A stretch of DNA of 64,000 nt, from positions 1 through 64,000 of the forward strand of contig QZFT01000031.1 of NCBI GenBank assembly GCA_003600225.1, in the 5' to 3' direction. The translations under genes and the position numbers were made by a program. This DNA comes from Pseudonocardiaceae bacterium YIM PH 21723. GTDB taxonomy: Bacteria; Actinomycetota; Actinomycetes; Mycobacteriales; Pseudonocardiaceae. The notes under the pieces are model-generated. The model ran no database searches, was not told the DNA's origin, and saw only the letters and a list, made by a program, of their open reading frames with translations. This document shows, in pieces, positions 7,217 to 17,254 of the stretch. Each line of letters starts with the position of its first letter. The first letter of the stretch is position 1.

Positions 7217-8647
7217 CTAGAACTGGTAGTAGAGGAACGGGCTGAAGGTGCCGGTCGCACACAGGATCGCCGAGTAGGCCAGGCCCAGGGTCAGCACACC
7301 GGTGCGGATGGCCTTGGCGGGCTTGGTGCGCACCGACTCGATGTACGGGCCGGTGACCGGGGTGGCCGGCAGGCACACCACCAGGCAGGCCAGCACGAAC
7401 AGCAAGGTGCGCTGATTGGTCAACGCGTTGCTGACCAGTGAGGTGAGCTCGAAGCTGTCCGGGACCAGCATGTGGCCGATGATCGCGAGGGCCGAGCCGA
7501 CGTCGGCGGAGCGGAAGAACACCCAGCCGATGATCACCAGCAGCATGGTCAGCAGCCGCCTGCCGATCACCGAGACCGGGTTCTCCGGGGCTCCGCCCAG
7601 GCCGAAGCGGCGCTCGAACACCAGCAGCGCGCCGTGGAACAGGCCCCAGACCAGGTAGGTCCAGGCGGCGCCGTGCCAGAACCCGGTGAGCACGAAGACG
7701 ATCGCCAGGTTGCGGTAGGTCTTCGCCGCGCCGTGCCGGTTGCCGCCGAGCGGGATGTACACGTAGTCGCGGAACCAGCGGGACAACGACATGTGCCAGC
7801 GGCGCCAGAACTCGGTGATGGTCACCGACGAGTACGGGCGGGCGAAGTTCTCTGGGAGCCGGAAGCCGAGCATCCGGCCGAGGCCGATGGCCATGTCCGA
7901 GTAGCCGGAGAAGTCGAAGAACAGCTGCATGGTGTAGCCGACCGCGCCCAGCCAGGCGATACCGGAGGTCATCTGGTCGGCCGGGGTGGCGAAACAGGCG
8001 TCGACCATCGGGGCGATCTGGTCGGCGATCACCACCTTCTTGGTCAGCCCGAGGGCGAACCGGGGGAAGCCGGCGGCGATGTCGTCCCAGCGGTGGGTGC
8101 GCACCTGCGGCAGCTGGTCGGCGATCTCCCGCCAGCGCACGATCGGACCGGCCACCAGCTGCGGGAACATCGCGATGTAGGTGACGAAGGCGATCGGGTT
8201 GCGTTGCGCGGGGCGTTCACCCCGGTAGATGTCCACCACGTAGGAGATGTGGTGGAAGGTGTAGAAGGAGATGCCGATCGGCACCACCAGTTCGATCACC
8301 CCGGTGTGCCCGCCGAACAGTTCGGCCAGCGCGTCGACCTGGGCGGTGGCGAATCCGGCGTACTTCCAGAGCACCAGGATGCCGACGTTGAAGATCAGCA
8401 CGCCGATGAGCCACTTACGGCGGCGGTTGCCGATGTCCCACTCGTCGGGCTCCAGCTTGAGGCCGACGATGAAGTTCACCGTGATGCAGGCGAGCAGCAG
8501 CACGGTCATCGACCCGGCGCCACCGGCGTAGAACACCAGGCTGGCGACCGCGATGATCCCGTTTCGCCAGGTCCGGGGAAGGATCAGCACCGCCGTGAGC
8601 ACGACGGGCATGAAGTACCACAGGAACAGCGGGGAGACGTAATTCAT
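7217..8647 (-). CDS. MBOAT family membrane-bound O-acyltransferase (AlgI-like)
   Basis: The 476-residue polytopic membrane protein has the MBOAT/AlgI signature, including TEFWRRWHMSLSRWFRDY near residue 280 and the catalytic histidine in LTGFWHGAAW near 325. About ten hydrophobic segments are visible. Members transfer acyl groups, often acetyl, onto extracellular polysaccharides or teichoic acids from a cytoplasmic donor. No AlgJ/X-like or SGNH partner gene lies next to it, so the acceptor is unknown. A cluster of tiny paralogous membrane-protein genes follows directly downstream, and a piece of this gene's 3-prime end is duplicated there. Confidence 0.92.
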   Translation of the reverse strand: MNYVSPLFLWYFMPVVLTAVLILPRTWRNGIIAVASLVFYAGGAGSMTVLLLACITVNFIVGLKLEPDEWDIGNRRRKWLIGVLIFNVGILVLWKYAGFATAQVDALAELFGGHTGVIELVVPIGISFYTFHHISYVVDIYRGERPAQRNPIAFVTYIAMFPQLVAGPIVRWREIADQLPQVRTHRWDDIAAGFPRFALGLTKKVVIADQIAPMVDACFATPADQMTSGIAWLGAVGYTMQLFFDFSGYSDMAIGLGRMLGFRLPENFARPYSSVTITEFWRRWHMSLSRWFRDYVYIPLGGNRHGAAKTYRNLAIVFVLTGFWHGAAWTYLVWGLFHGALLVFERRFGLGGAPENPVSVIGRRLLTMLLVIIGWVFFRSADVGSALAIIGHMLVPDSFELTSLVSNALTNQRTLLFVLACLVVCLPATPVTGPYIESVRTKPAKAIRTGVLTLGLAYSAILCATGTFSPFLYYQF

Positions 8648-8696
8648 CCGCTACCTCGCACTCCCCCTGTATGTCGCCCCACTAGGCCCTGGCGGA

Positions 8697-9227
8697 TTAT
8701 AGGGCGCCGATCAGTTCCGCGAGGAGTTTCCGGCCCTCCGGCCACGGACCATATCCACCGGCCGCGGTGAGGTGCCCCACCGGCCCGGCATTTCGCAGGT
8801 CAGCGCCCCAGGCCTCGGCGAACCCGGCGGCCCGCTGCGGGGTCATCCAGTGATCGTCCGCGCTGGCCGCCACGATCGCCGGAAACGGCAGCCCGATCCG
8901 CGGGATCGGATCGAATCCGATGATGTCCGGCTGCGGATTGCTCTCGATATCGGCCGGGCACACCAGCAACGCCCCGGCAACCCGCTGTGCACTACCTGTG
9001 GACAACCAGTGCAGCACTGTGAGTACGCCCAAGCTGTGCGCCACCACCACGGGCGCCTCGCGGCAGAGGGCCAGTTCCGAGTCCAGCCGCGAGACCCACT
9101 CGTCCCGCACCGGCCGGTCCCAGTCGTCCTGCGCGAACCGCCGCCCATCCAGGCCGCCGGCGATCCACAGCTCCTGCCAGTCCCCCGGATCCGGCCCGAA
9201 CCACCCGTCCACGAACAACACACTCAC
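8697..9227 (-). CDS. RBBP9/YdeN-type small alpha/beta serine hydrolase
   Basis: The 176-residue protein shows a complete serine-hydrolase triad: Ser in VVAHSLGVLT near residue 66, Asp in ASADDHWM near 125 and His in GPVGHLT near 150. The length and the GYGPWPEG segment close to the C-terminus are typical of the RBBP9/YdeN family, whose physiological substrates are mostly unknown. It is cytoplasmic, with no signal peptide. It lies upstream of the acyltransferase gene on the same strand, separated by 49 bp, and is followed upstream by a hairpin terminator for rlmB. Confidence 0.88.
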   Translation of the reverse strand: MSVLFVDGWFGPDPGDWQELWIAGGLDGRRFAQDDWDRPVRDEWVSRLDSELALCREAPVVVAHSLGVLTVLHWLSTGSAQRVAGALLVCPADIESNPQPDIIGFDPIPRIGLPFPAIVAASADDHWMTPQRAAGFAEAWGADLRNAGPVGHLTAAGGYGPWPEGRKLLAELIGAL

Positions 9228-9249
9228 GAGGCCTCCTGGGAAACCTGTC

Positions 9250-9302
9250 CCGAAGTTGACGAGTTTCGGGCTCGTTCCTCACGCGAAACTCGTCAACTTC
9301 GG
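9250..9302. terminator. Perfect inverted repeat between rlmB and the hydrolase gene
   Basis: Two arms of 19 bp (9250-9268 and 9284-9302) are perfectly complementary around a 15-nt loop. Each arm is itself a copy of the dispersed CCGAAGTTGACGAG-type repeat, placed head to head. It lies 10 bp after the rlmB stop codon, which fits a U-tract-less actinobacterial terminator. Confidence 0.7.
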
Positions 9303-9311
9303 AGCACGAAC

Positions 9312-10268
9312 TCAGGCGGTGCGGCGGCGGCGGGCGATCTCGGAGAGAACGACGCCGGCGGCGACCGAGGCGTTGAGCGACTCGACGCCGGCCGCCATCG
9401 GGATCGAGACGGTGGCGTCACAGGTTTCCCGGACCAGGCGGGAAATGCCCCGGCCCTCGGAACCGACCACGACCACGATCGGATCGGTGGCCATGTCCAG
9501 CTGGTCCGAGGTGATGGTGGAATCCGCGTCCAGGCCGATGACGAAGAAGCCGGCGTCCTGCCACTCTTTGATCGACCGGGTCAGGTTGGTGATCTTGGCG
9601 ATCGGCAGCTTGGCGGCCGTACCGGCACTCGTCCGCCACGCCACGGCGGTGACTCCCGCCGCGCGCCGCTCGGGCACCGCGACGCCGTGGGCACCGAAGG
9701 CGGCCGCAGAGCGGATGACCGCGCCGAGGTTGCGCGGGTCGGTGACCCCGTCCAGCGCCACCAGCAGCCCGGGCGACGGAGACGTCGCGGCCAGCCGGAG
9801 CAGCTCGTGGTTGTCGATGTACGTGAACGGCGGGACCTGCAGCGCCATGCCCATGTGCACGGCGCCATTGGTCAGCTTGTCCAGCTCGGCCCGGGGCGCC
9901 TCCAGCACGGAGATGCCCTTGTCGCCCGCCAGGCGAACGGCCTCGGTGACCCGGTCGTCCGGGTCGATGCCGATGGCCACGTACAGCGCGGTCGCAGGCA
10001 CCTTGGCCCGCAGGCACTCGACGACCGGGTTACGGCCGGCGACGTACTCGTTGTCGCTGTCGGACTTGCGGCGCCGGTTCTGCTGGTCGTTCTTCTTGGC
10101 GACGAATTCCTTGCGGCGGTACGCCTTGTGGTTCGGGCGGTCCTCCGCCTTCGGCGTCGCGCCCCGGCCCTCGAGGCCCTTGCGGCGCTGGCCGCCGGAG
10201 CCCACGACGGCACCCTTCTTCGTGCCGGCCTTGCGCATGGCGCCCCGGCGCTGGGAGTTTCCAGCCAT
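9312..10268 (-). CDS. rlmB: 23S rRNA (guanosine-2'-O)-methyltransferase, TrmH/SpoU family
   Basis: The 318-residue protein has an N-terminal basic, low-complexity extension (about residues 1-75), a substrate-binding domain starting [11 protein letters not shown] and a SpoU methyltransferase knot. The three SpoU motifs are visible: [20 protein letters not shown] and [10 protein letters not shown]. RlmB methylates G2251 of 23S rRNA using S-adenosylmethionine; this assignment follows from family and context. The start is the ATG at 10268, 5 bp after cysS, so cysS and rlmB form an operon as in other actinobacteria. The charged N-terminal extension is longer than in E. coli RlmB but common in this phylum. 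Confidence 0.92.
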   Translation of the reverse strand: MAGNSQRRGAMRKAGTKKGAVVGSGGQRRKGLEGRGATPKAEDRPNHKAYRRKEFVAKKNDQQNRRRKSDSDNEYVAGRNPVVECLRAKVPATALYVAIGIDPDDRVTEAVRLAGDKGISVLEAPRAELDKLTNGAVHMGMALQVPPFTYIDNHELLRLAATSPSPGLLVALDGVTDPRNLGAVIRSAAAFGAHGVAVPERRAAGVTAVAWRTSAGTAAKLPIAKITNLTRSIKEWQDAGFFVIGLDADSTITSDQLDMATDPIVVVVGSEGRGISRLVRETCDATVSIPMAAGVESLNASVAAGVVLSEIARRRRTA

Positions 10269-10273
10269 TGTCT

Positions 10274-11680
<1,407 letters not shown>

Positions 11681-11888
11681 AGACCAATGGTACGGGTCGC
11701 GGAGATGATGAATACCACTGGACTTGACGCGATCGGGCCATAGGTCGCATATGACCAGCGGGGCCGATCGGTGTCTGTGGAAAATCGACCGCTCGGCGCA
11801 CGGAAGGGTTACCGGGTGGCGTCCGGGACGCGAGAGGGCTTAACCTGGGTTCACCGAGCTGGCCGGTCTGCGGACGCGGTCAGAAGTG

Positions 11889-11925
11889 AACCCCGGTATC
11901 CCGCGTCGTCGTGGGCGCCGGGGTT
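11889..11925. terminator. Imperfect stem-loop downstream of the DUF3800-like gene
   Basis: AACCCCGG (11889-11896) pairs with CCGGGGTT (11918-11925), and partially complementary CCCGCG/CGTGGG lies inside. It sits 10 bp beyond the stop codon of the minus-strand gene ending at 11935. Between it and the cysS start no other feature is visible. Confidence 0.5.
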
Positions 11926-11934
11926 TCGCGCTTT

Positions 11935-12516
11935 CTAGGCGTGTCCGAAATCGACGACGTCTATGACATGCGATTCACACAGCATTTCCCATGCCTCCGG
12001 CTGATCATGATGGGTTGCCGACACAAGGGACCCGAGTAGGAAATCGGCCAACCAGAGCTCCGCCGCCGCATCCTTGTCGGCGTGATCGACCCGGAGCCCA
12101 CCACTGATCTGACGGGAACGACGCAGCCTGTCGCGAACCTTCCGGTCATGCTTGTCTCCCCCGCGCCGACGCTCGATGACCACGCTCCGCACGTTCTCCA
12201 CATGCTCCAGGCGAGGAAGAAGCCGGCACAGGAGACCTGCTCGCGCAGCTTCCTGCTGTGCGTTGGGCGTTTGCTGAGAAACAATCAATACCCCGACAAC
12301 GGGCAGCGCCATAATGACCTTGGCAATCGCCAGTCTCCGCTGCTCGGTCTCCTCATAGTGATGGAGCCAGTCTCTGCCCGGCAGCAGAAGAGATCGCAGG
12401 GCGGCATCGATCTCCGAGTGATCGGCGGAATCGGTGATGACAGCGCCAAGCGCGTATACGCGTTCGGCTCCGGAAATCCGGACACCTGACTCATCCACAT
12501 GTGCCACCAACAGCAT
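11935..12516 (-). CDS. DUF3800-like protein
   Basis: The 193-residue protein begins with an AHVDESG motif and has a late WLADFLLGS segment. Both resemble the DUF3800 fold, which is thought to be RNase H-like with conserved acidic residues; the match is by eye. The middle is rich in Arg and His. The gene is less GC-rich than its neighbours, uses codons rare elsewhere in the window and sits alone in an accessory block between cysS and ispF, all of which suggest acquisition. DUF3800 proteins are often found in mobile or defence contexts, but none of the usual partners is seen here. Confidence 0.6.
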   Translation of the reverse strand: MLLVAHVDESGVRISGAERVYALGAVITDSADHSEIDAALRSLLLPGRDWLHHYEETEQRRLAIAKVIMALPVVGVLIVSQQTPNAQQEAARAGLLCRLLPRLEHVENVRSVVIERRRGGDKHDRKVRDRLRRSRQISGGLRVDHADKDAAAELWLADFLLGSLVSATHHDQPEAWEMLCESHVIDVVDFGHA

Positions 12517-12629
12517 CCGCCGGATGCTACGCAGTCGATCATCCCGAAAAGTACCGTTTTCGCAGTTCAGCAGCCGACGGTCAGTTCAGGAAGACCGGTG
12601 GCCGGGGCGAGTTCGGTCGCCCCGATCCG

Positions 12630-13031
12630 CTAGGTGCCGCTCGCAGCAGAATCCGACCGGAGGTGTCCGGTGACCCGGTGGTGCCACAGCAGCAACAGGG
12701 GCGGAGCCACCAGTTCGAGGGCCAGCAGGCCGTAGACCAGCCCGACGGGCTCGCCGGTCTCGGCCAGGGAGAACAGCCGGGCCAGCCCGCCGGCGAAGAA
12801 CGCGCCGAGGATCCAGCGCAGCGGTCCGGGATCCAGCCGGCGCAGGTTCAGCAGGATCGCCAGCCCGGCGGCGCCGAAGAACGCCGCGAAGAACCGGTAG
12901 TTGCTGTCCACGCTCGGATCCACGACCGGATTGCCGGGCATGACCACGTGCGGGCCGAGCAGGACCTCGGCCAGCGCGATCACCATGGCCACCGCGCCGA
13001 CGATGCCGAGGACGATTCGCAACGCACGCAT
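12630..13031 (-). CDS. DUF4345 membrane protein
   Basis: This 133-residue protein has four hydrophobic segments (about 5-25, 48-63, 73-90 and 97-117) and the NYRFFAAFFGAAGLA segment typical of DUF4345. No function is known for the family. It overlaps by one base (TGATG) with the FDOR gene upstream, so it is probably translated from the same mRNA as the three flavin/F420-type genes. Confidence 0.75.
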   Translation of the reverse strand: MRALRIVLGIVGAVAMVIALAEVLLGPHVVMPGNPVVDPSVDSNYRFFAAFFGAAGLAILLNLRRLDPGPLRWILGAFFAGGLARLFSLAETGEPVGLVYGLLALELVAPPLLLLWHHRVTGHLRSDSAASGT

Positions 13032-13411
13032 CAGTGGGCTCCGCGCTCGTAGACGTGTTCGGGGCTGATCCGGACGATGATCCGGCCCTCGTCGTGCTTC
13101 CAGGGCTTGCCGAAGTACTTCTGCGACAGCTCCTGGATCAGCTCGCCGGCCGGGTCGTCCTGAATGGTCACCGAGCCACGCACCTCGACGTAGTGGTACG
13201 GGTTCTCGTGATCCACCACGGTGATGCTGACCCGCTGGTCGCGGGCCAGGTTGCGGTCCTTCTTGCGACCGCGCAGCGTGGAGAACAGCACATCATCGCC
13301 ATCGAGGCGGACCCAGACGACCGAGGTGTGCGGGCTGCCGTCGGCGTTCAGCGTGGCGACGGTGCCGAAGTTCTTACCGTCGAACACGGCGCGCGTGGAG
13401 TCGGTGAACAT
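13031..13411 (-). CDS. PPOX-class F420/flavin-dependent oxidoreductase (FDOR-B-like), copy 1
   Basis: The 126-residue split-barrel protein shows the family pattern: FGTVATLNADGSPHTSVVW near residue 15, a basic RGRKKDRNL loop and DHENPYHYVEVRG near residue 75. Proteins of this size are the FDOR-B group of mycobacteria and relatives, which bind deazaflavin F420 or FMN and reduce small molecules or act in resistance and redox balance. It is the most diverged of three tandem paralogues (13031-14224). The real substrate is unknown. Confidence 0.88.
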   Translation of the reverse strand: MFTDSTRAVFDGKNFGTVATLNADGSPHTSVVWVRLDGDDVLFSTLRGRKKDRNLARDQRVSITVVDHENPYHYVEVRGSVTIQDDPAGELIQELSQKYFGKPWKHDEGRIIVRISPEHVYERGAH

Positions 13412-13420
13412 ATATGGAAC

Positions 13421-13813
13421 CTAGTCGTTCCGCTCGTAGACCCGGGTAGGCGTGACGCGGACGATCACCGGATCGGGCGCAGGCAGTTCGTCCCACGGCT
13501 TGCCCCAGTACTTCACCGCCAGGCTGTTGGTCAGCGTGCCCGCCGGATCCGGGGTGAGCGTGACGGTGCCCCTGACCTCGATGTAGTGGTACGGATTCGC
13601 CAGATCGAACACGCTGATGCTGACCCGGGGATCGCGGCGCAGGTTCTTCGCCTTCTGCGCGCCTTCGGCCGTGCCGAACAGCAGGTCGTCGCCATCGCGG
13701 GCGATCCAGATGACCGAGTTCTGCGGGCTGCCGTCGGCATTCAGCGTGGCCAGGGACGCGAAGTTCTTCGCGTCGATCAGGGCTCGTGCACCGGCGGAAA
13801 GTGTGTTCCTCAT
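13421..13813 (-). CDS. PPOX-class F420/flavin-dependent oxidoreductase (FDOR-B-like), copy 2
   Basis: The 130-residue paralogue has the same layout: NFASLATLNADGSPQNSVIW, the GAQKAKNLRRDPRVSIS cofactor-phosphate-binding loop and NPYHYIEVRG. It is closer to copy 3 than to copy 1. It lies 9 bp upstream of copy 1 and 15 bp downstream of copy 3, so the three form one transcription unit. Dimerisation is usual in the family, so mixed dimers between copies are conceivable. Confidence 0.88.
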   Translation of the reverse strand: MRNTLSAGARALIDAKNFASLATLNADGSPQNSVIWIARDGDDLLFGTAEGAQKAKNLRRDPRVSISVFDLANPYHYIEVRGTVTLTPDPAGTLTNSLAVKYWGKPWDELPAPDPVIVRVTPTRVYERND

Positions 13814-13828
13814 ACCTCGAACCTAGCC

Positions 13829-14224
13829 CTACTCGTCGTTGTGTTCGAAGACCCGATTCGGCGTGACTCGGACGATATTGCTTTCCGCGGTGACCGGCCG
13901 GTTCCACGGGTGCCCGCGGTATTTCAGCGACAGCTCGTCGGCCAGCGTGCCCTCGGGGTCCGGGGTGAAGGTGACGGTGCCGCGCACCTCGACGTAGTGG
14001 TACGGATGAGCCAGGTCGAAGACGCTGATACTGACCCGGGGCTCACGCTGCAGATTGGCGCCCTTCTTCGTGCCGAGCCCGGTGGAGAACAGCAGGTCGT
14101 CACCATCCCGCGTGATCCACAGGACCGAGCTGTGCGGGCTGCCATCGGCGTTCACCGTGGCCAGGGTGGCGAAATTCTTCGCATCGATGAGGGCGCGGGC
14201 GGAGTCCGGCAAGGTAGATCCCAT
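13829..14224 (-). CDS. PPOX-class F420/flavin-dependent oxidoreductase (FDOR-B-like), copy 3
   Basis: The 131-residue protein carries NFATLATVNADGSPHSSVLW, TKKGANLQREPRVSIS and HPYHYVEVRG. I start it at the ATG at 14224 rather than 14287 because the alignment with copies 1 and 2 begins there and the longer frame would overlap the divergent gene. It is the first gene of the triplet, and its promoter must lie in the 61-bp gap shared with the divergent LLM oxidoreductase. Confidence 0.87.
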   Translation of the reverse strand: MGSTLPDSARALIDAKNFATLATVNADGSPHSSVLWITRDGDDLLFSTGLGTKKGANLQREPRVSISVFDLAHPYHYVEVRGTVTFTPDPEGTLADELSLKYRGHPWNRPVTAESNIVRVTPNRVFEHNDE

Positions 14225-14285
14225 ATCGCCGAAGCTAGCGATAATGGCTGTCCCAGGTTCGCGGATTTCTGCCATGGTCGATCTC

Positions 14286-15242
14286 ATGCGTATCGGATTT
14301 CGGTTCCCCCGCGAACTTCCCGCCTCTCAGGCCGCGCCGCTGGCCCTGAAGGCCGAGCAACTCGGCCTGGACGAGTTCTGGGTGGTGGAGGACTGCTTCT
14401 GGGCGGGCGGAATCGCCACCGCCGGCGCCGCTCTCGCGGTCACCGAGTCGATCACCGTCGGCATCGGCGTGCTGCCCGCGGTCGCCCGGAACGCCGCGCT
14501 GACCGCCATGGAACTGGGCGCGCTCGCCGAGCTGTATCCGGGACGGTTCGTGGCCGGTCTCGGTCACGGTCCACGCTCCTGGATGCAGCAGATCGGTGAG
14601 CTGCCGCCGTCCCAGCTGACCGCGCTGGAGGAGATCCTGGTCGCCGTGCGCAGGCTGCTGGCCGGCGAGGAGGTCACCGTTACGGGCGAGCAGGTGAACC
14701 TGGACCAGGTGCGGCTGGTGTTCCCGCCGGCCGCGGTTCCGCCGATCCTGGCCGGGGTGCGTGGGCCGAAGTCCCTGGCGTTGTCCGGCCGGGTCGCCGA
14801 CGGCACGATCCTGGCCGAGCCGGTCACCCCGGAGTACCTGACCTTCGCCCGCCAGGCGATCGGCGCCGCGAATCATCGTCTGGTCAGCTACAACTGGCTG
14901 GCGGTGGATGCCGATCGGGACCGCGCGCGGGAGCGGGTGCGTGGTGAGGTGGCCGCGATGCTGTCGCCGAATCTGGCCCCGCATCTGCGACCGCTGCCCT
15001 TCGGCGCGGAGCTGTTGTCGATCATTGACAGCGTTAAGGACCAGGCGGAGCTGGCTGCCCGGCTACGGCCGGAGTGGCTGGACGAGCTGGCCATCTGCGG
15101 CCCCGTCGACCGGTGCGCCGCCCGGGTACGCGAACTGCACGCGGCGGGCAGTGAATCGGTGATCCTGTTGCCCGTGCCCACTGAGACCATCGACCCGCAA
15201 CTGGCAGCGGCGGCCGAGGTGGCGGCGGTCGCCCGGGGCTGA
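14286..15242 (+). CDS. LLM-class (luciferase-like) F420-dependent oxidoreductase
   Basis: The 318-residue TIM-barrel protein belongs to the luciferase-like monooxygenase superfamily. It has an early RIGFRFPREL strand, the GIGVLPAVARN segment near residue 60, GRFVAGLGHG near 85 and ILAGVRGPKSLALSGRVADGTILAE near 160. Actinobacterial members commonly use F420 instead of FMN. The start is the ATG at 14286 (MRIGF); an in-frame ATG 12 bp upstream is possible. It is divergent from three FDOR genes, which suggests a small F420-linked redox cluster with a shared promoter region. Confidence 0.88.
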   Translation: MRIGFRFPRELPASQAAPLALKAEQLGLDEFWVVEDCFWAGGIATAGAALAVTESITVGIGVLPAVARNAALTAMELGALAELYPGRFVAGLGHGPRSWMQQIGELPPSQLTALEEILVAVRRLLAGEEVTVTGEQVNLDQVRLVFPPAAVPPILAGVRGPKSLALSGRVADGTILAEPVTPEYLTFARQAIGAANHRLVSYNWLAVDADRDRARERVRGEVAAMLSPNLAPHLRPLPFGAELLSIIDSVKDQAELAARLRPEWLDELAICGPVDRCAARVRELHAAGSESVILLPVPTETIDPQLAAAAEVAAVARG

Positions 15243-15254
15243 GGTTGAGTGGAG

Positions 15255-15301
15255 CACTTTCCATGGAATCTGTTCCTTCGTCACAGATTCCATGGAAAGT
15301 G
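15255..15301. terminator. Perfect inverted repeat between convergent genes
   Basis: Two 19-bp perfectly complementary arms (15255-15273 and 15283-15301), each containing TTCCATGGAA, flank a 9-nt loop. It exactly fills the gap between the plus-strand LLM gene and the minus-strand ispF stop codon, as expected of a bidirectional terminator. Confidence 0.8.
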
Positions 15302-15772
15302 TCAGACGGGGATGAGCAGGCAGGTGGCGATGGCGGCGATGCCCTCGCCGCGGCCGGTCAGGCCCAGGCCGTCGGTGGTGGTACCCGCCACGGCCACCGG
15401 GCCACCGGCCGCCTCGGACAACGCGCGCTGCGCCTCGTCCCGGCGCTTGCCGATCTTGGGCAGGTTGCAGATGACCTGCACGGCGGCGTTGCCCAGCTGG
15501 AAGCCGGCTTCGGTGATCCGGCGGCGGACCTCGGCCAGCAGCTCCACGCCGAGCGCGCCGGACCAGCGGGGATCGCCGGTGCCGAACACCGCTCCGAGGT
15601 CCCCGAGCCCGGCGGCGGACAGCATCGCGTCGCACAGCGCGTGCGCGGCCACATCGCCGTCGGAGTGCCCGGCGCAGCCATCCACGCCTTCCCACAGCAG
15701 ACCGGCCAGCCGGCAGTCGCGGCCGGCTTCGATCGGGTGCACGTCGATGCCGTTACCGACTCTCGGAATCAT
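15302..15772 (-). CDS. ispF: 2-C-methyl-D-erythritol 2,4-cyclodiphosphate synthase
   Basis: The 156-residue enzyme cyclises CDP-ME 2-phosphate to MEcPP, with loss of CMP, in the non-mevalonate isoprenoid pathway. The metal site NGIDVHPI and the [15 protein letters not shown] segment are intact, and [17 protein letters not shown] closes the protein as in the family. The ATG at 15772 overlaps the ispD stop by 4 bp, so translation is coupled. The longer frame to 15847 is not needed. Confidence 0.95.
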   Translation of the reverse strand: MIPRVGNGIDVHPIEAGRDCRLAGLLWEGVDGCAGHSDGDVAAHALCDAMLSAAGLGDLGAVFGTGDPRWSGALGVELLAEVRRRITEAGFQLGNAAVQVICNLPKIGKRRDEAQRALSEAAGGPVAVAGTTTDGLGLTGRGEGIAAIATCLLIPV

Positions 15773-16470
15773 GCTGGGGGCTCCTCGACGGCCAGGATTC
15801 GTTCCGCGATCATCACGTCCACCGGAGTGGTGACCTTGAGGGCCCAAGCATGCCCCGGCACGGTGTCCACCGGTTCGCCGAGGTACTCGACCAGCCCGGC
15901 ATCGTCGGTGATAACGCCCGCTTCGGCGGCGGTGGAGTGCGCGCGGCGCAACATGTCCACGGTGAAGCCCTGCGGGGTCTGCACGATGCGCAGATCGGCA
16001 CGGTTGGGGGTTCCCGCGACTCGGCCGCCGGCATCGACCTGTTTGACCGTGTCGGCCATCGGCAGCACCGGGATCACCGCCCGCGCACCGTCCTTCAACG
16101 CACGCACGACGGCCTGCGGCACCACGGTGGGGGTGAATGCCCGGGCGGCATCGTGCACCAGCACGAACTCGATTCCCGGGTATCGATTCAGCGCCGCATC
16201 AAGGGCGAGCGCCACCGACTCCACTCGATCCGCGCCGCCGGCGACCACCTCAACAGGGTCGAGGTCAGCCAGCACCGCGCGCATGGCGGAGACATCGGCA
16301 ACGGGTGCGGCGACCACAACGGAGTCAACGCACCCGGATTCCAGCAGACCACGGACGGCCCTTGCCACTAGGGCAACGCCCGCTATCTCTACGAACGCCT
16401 TCGGCTTTCCTGCTCCGAGACGTCGCCCCTCGCCTGCCGCGGGGACCAGTGCGACAACGCTCACGGCCAC
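15769..16470 (-). CDS. ispD: 2-C-methyl-D-erythritol 4-phosphate cytidylyltransferase
   Basis: The 233-residue nucleotidyltransferase makes CDP-methylerythritol from MEP and CTP. The N-terminal [18 protein letters not shown] contains the CTP-binding glycines and basic residues, HDAARAF is near residue 110 and QTPQGF near 170. It precedes ispF with a 4-bp overlap and follows carD by 22 bp, so carD-ispD-ispF form one unit. Confidence 0.95.
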   Translation of the reverse strand: MAVSVVALVPAAGEGRRLGAGKPKAFVEIAGVALVARAVRGLLESGCVDSVVVAAPVADVSAMRAVLADLDPVEVVAGGADRVESVALALDAALNRYPGIEFVLVHDAARAFTPTVVPQAVVRALKDGARAVIPVLPMADTVKQVDAGGRVAGTPNRADLRIVQTPQGFTVDMLRRAHSTAAEAGVITDDAGLVEYLGEPVDTVPGHAWALKVTTPVDVMIAERILAVEEPPA

Positions 16471-16492
16471 GTCTCGGAGCTATCAGGACAAA

Positions 16493-16981
16493 TCAGGACG
16501 CGGTAGCAAGAACTTCGTCGAGGAGGACTTCAGCCTTGTCCTCGTCAGTTCCCTCTGCCAGCGCGAGTTCACTTACCAGTATCTGGCGGGCCTTTGCCAG
16601 CATCCGCTTTTCACCAGCGGATAGGCCCCGATCCTTTTCCCGACGCCAAAGGTCACGCACCACTTCGGCAACCTTGTTCACATCGCCAGAGGCGAGCTTC
16701 TCCAGGTTTGCCTTGTACCGACGAGACCAGTTGGTTGGCTCCTCGGTATGCGGCGCCCTGAGCACTTCGAAAACCTTGTTGAGACCCTCTTGCCCGACGA
16801 CGTCCCGCACGCCGACAATCTCGGCATTGTCAGCCGGGACCCGGACAGTAAGATCTCCCTGCGCTACCTTGAGGACGAGGTACTTCTTTTCCTCACCCTT
16901 GATAACTCGGGTTTCGATTGCTTCGATGAGAGCGGCACCGTGGTGCGGGTAGACGACGGTCTCTCCGACCTTGAAAACCAT
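16493..16981 (-). CDS. carD: CarD family RNA polymerase-binding transcription factor
   Basis: The 162-residue protein starts [17 protein letters not shown], the Tudor-like RNA-polymerase-interaction domain (residues 1-55). The C-terminal helical DNA-binding domain contains the conserved tryptophan region [17 protein letters not shown]. CarD stabilises open complexes, notably at rRNA promoters, and is essential in mycobacteria. It heads the ispD-ispF unit. The 273-bp gap to the divergent lipoprotein gene should hold its promoter; I see no diagnostic box there. Confidence 0.96.
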   Translation of the reverse strand: MVFKVGETVVYPHHGAALIEAIETRVIKGEEKKYLVLKVAQGDLTVRVPADNAEIVGVRDVVGQEGLNKVFEVLRAPHTEEPTNWSRRYKANLEKLASGDVNKVAEVVRDLWRREKDRGLSAGEKRMLAKARQILVSELALAEGTDEDKAEVLLDEVLATAS

Positions 16982-17254
16982 GTGTCCTCTGCCCCTTTCG
17001 CTTCGCCAAGCTTACCACGCCCAACAAGCGCCGCTCATCGGGCCCCGGGAACATCACCGCAGGTCAGCGGGCAGTTGAGGGTTGACAAAACTCAACACCC
17101 CATGCATCGCCTAGCACGGCACATGATCCTTTAGCTCACCAGGGGTGTGGTGCGGATCGTGTCGGCGGCATCACGGGGACGTCGAGTACATGACCTGCCG
17201 GACCGCCGGTTACGCTTGCGCGCGTTCCACCTGACTGGAGGAAGGACCCGCGCA

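Noticed and set aside
9250-9302. Operator or regulator binding site
   Set aside because: It directly follows the rlmB stop and is a perfect 19-bp hairpin, so a terminator is the simpler reading.
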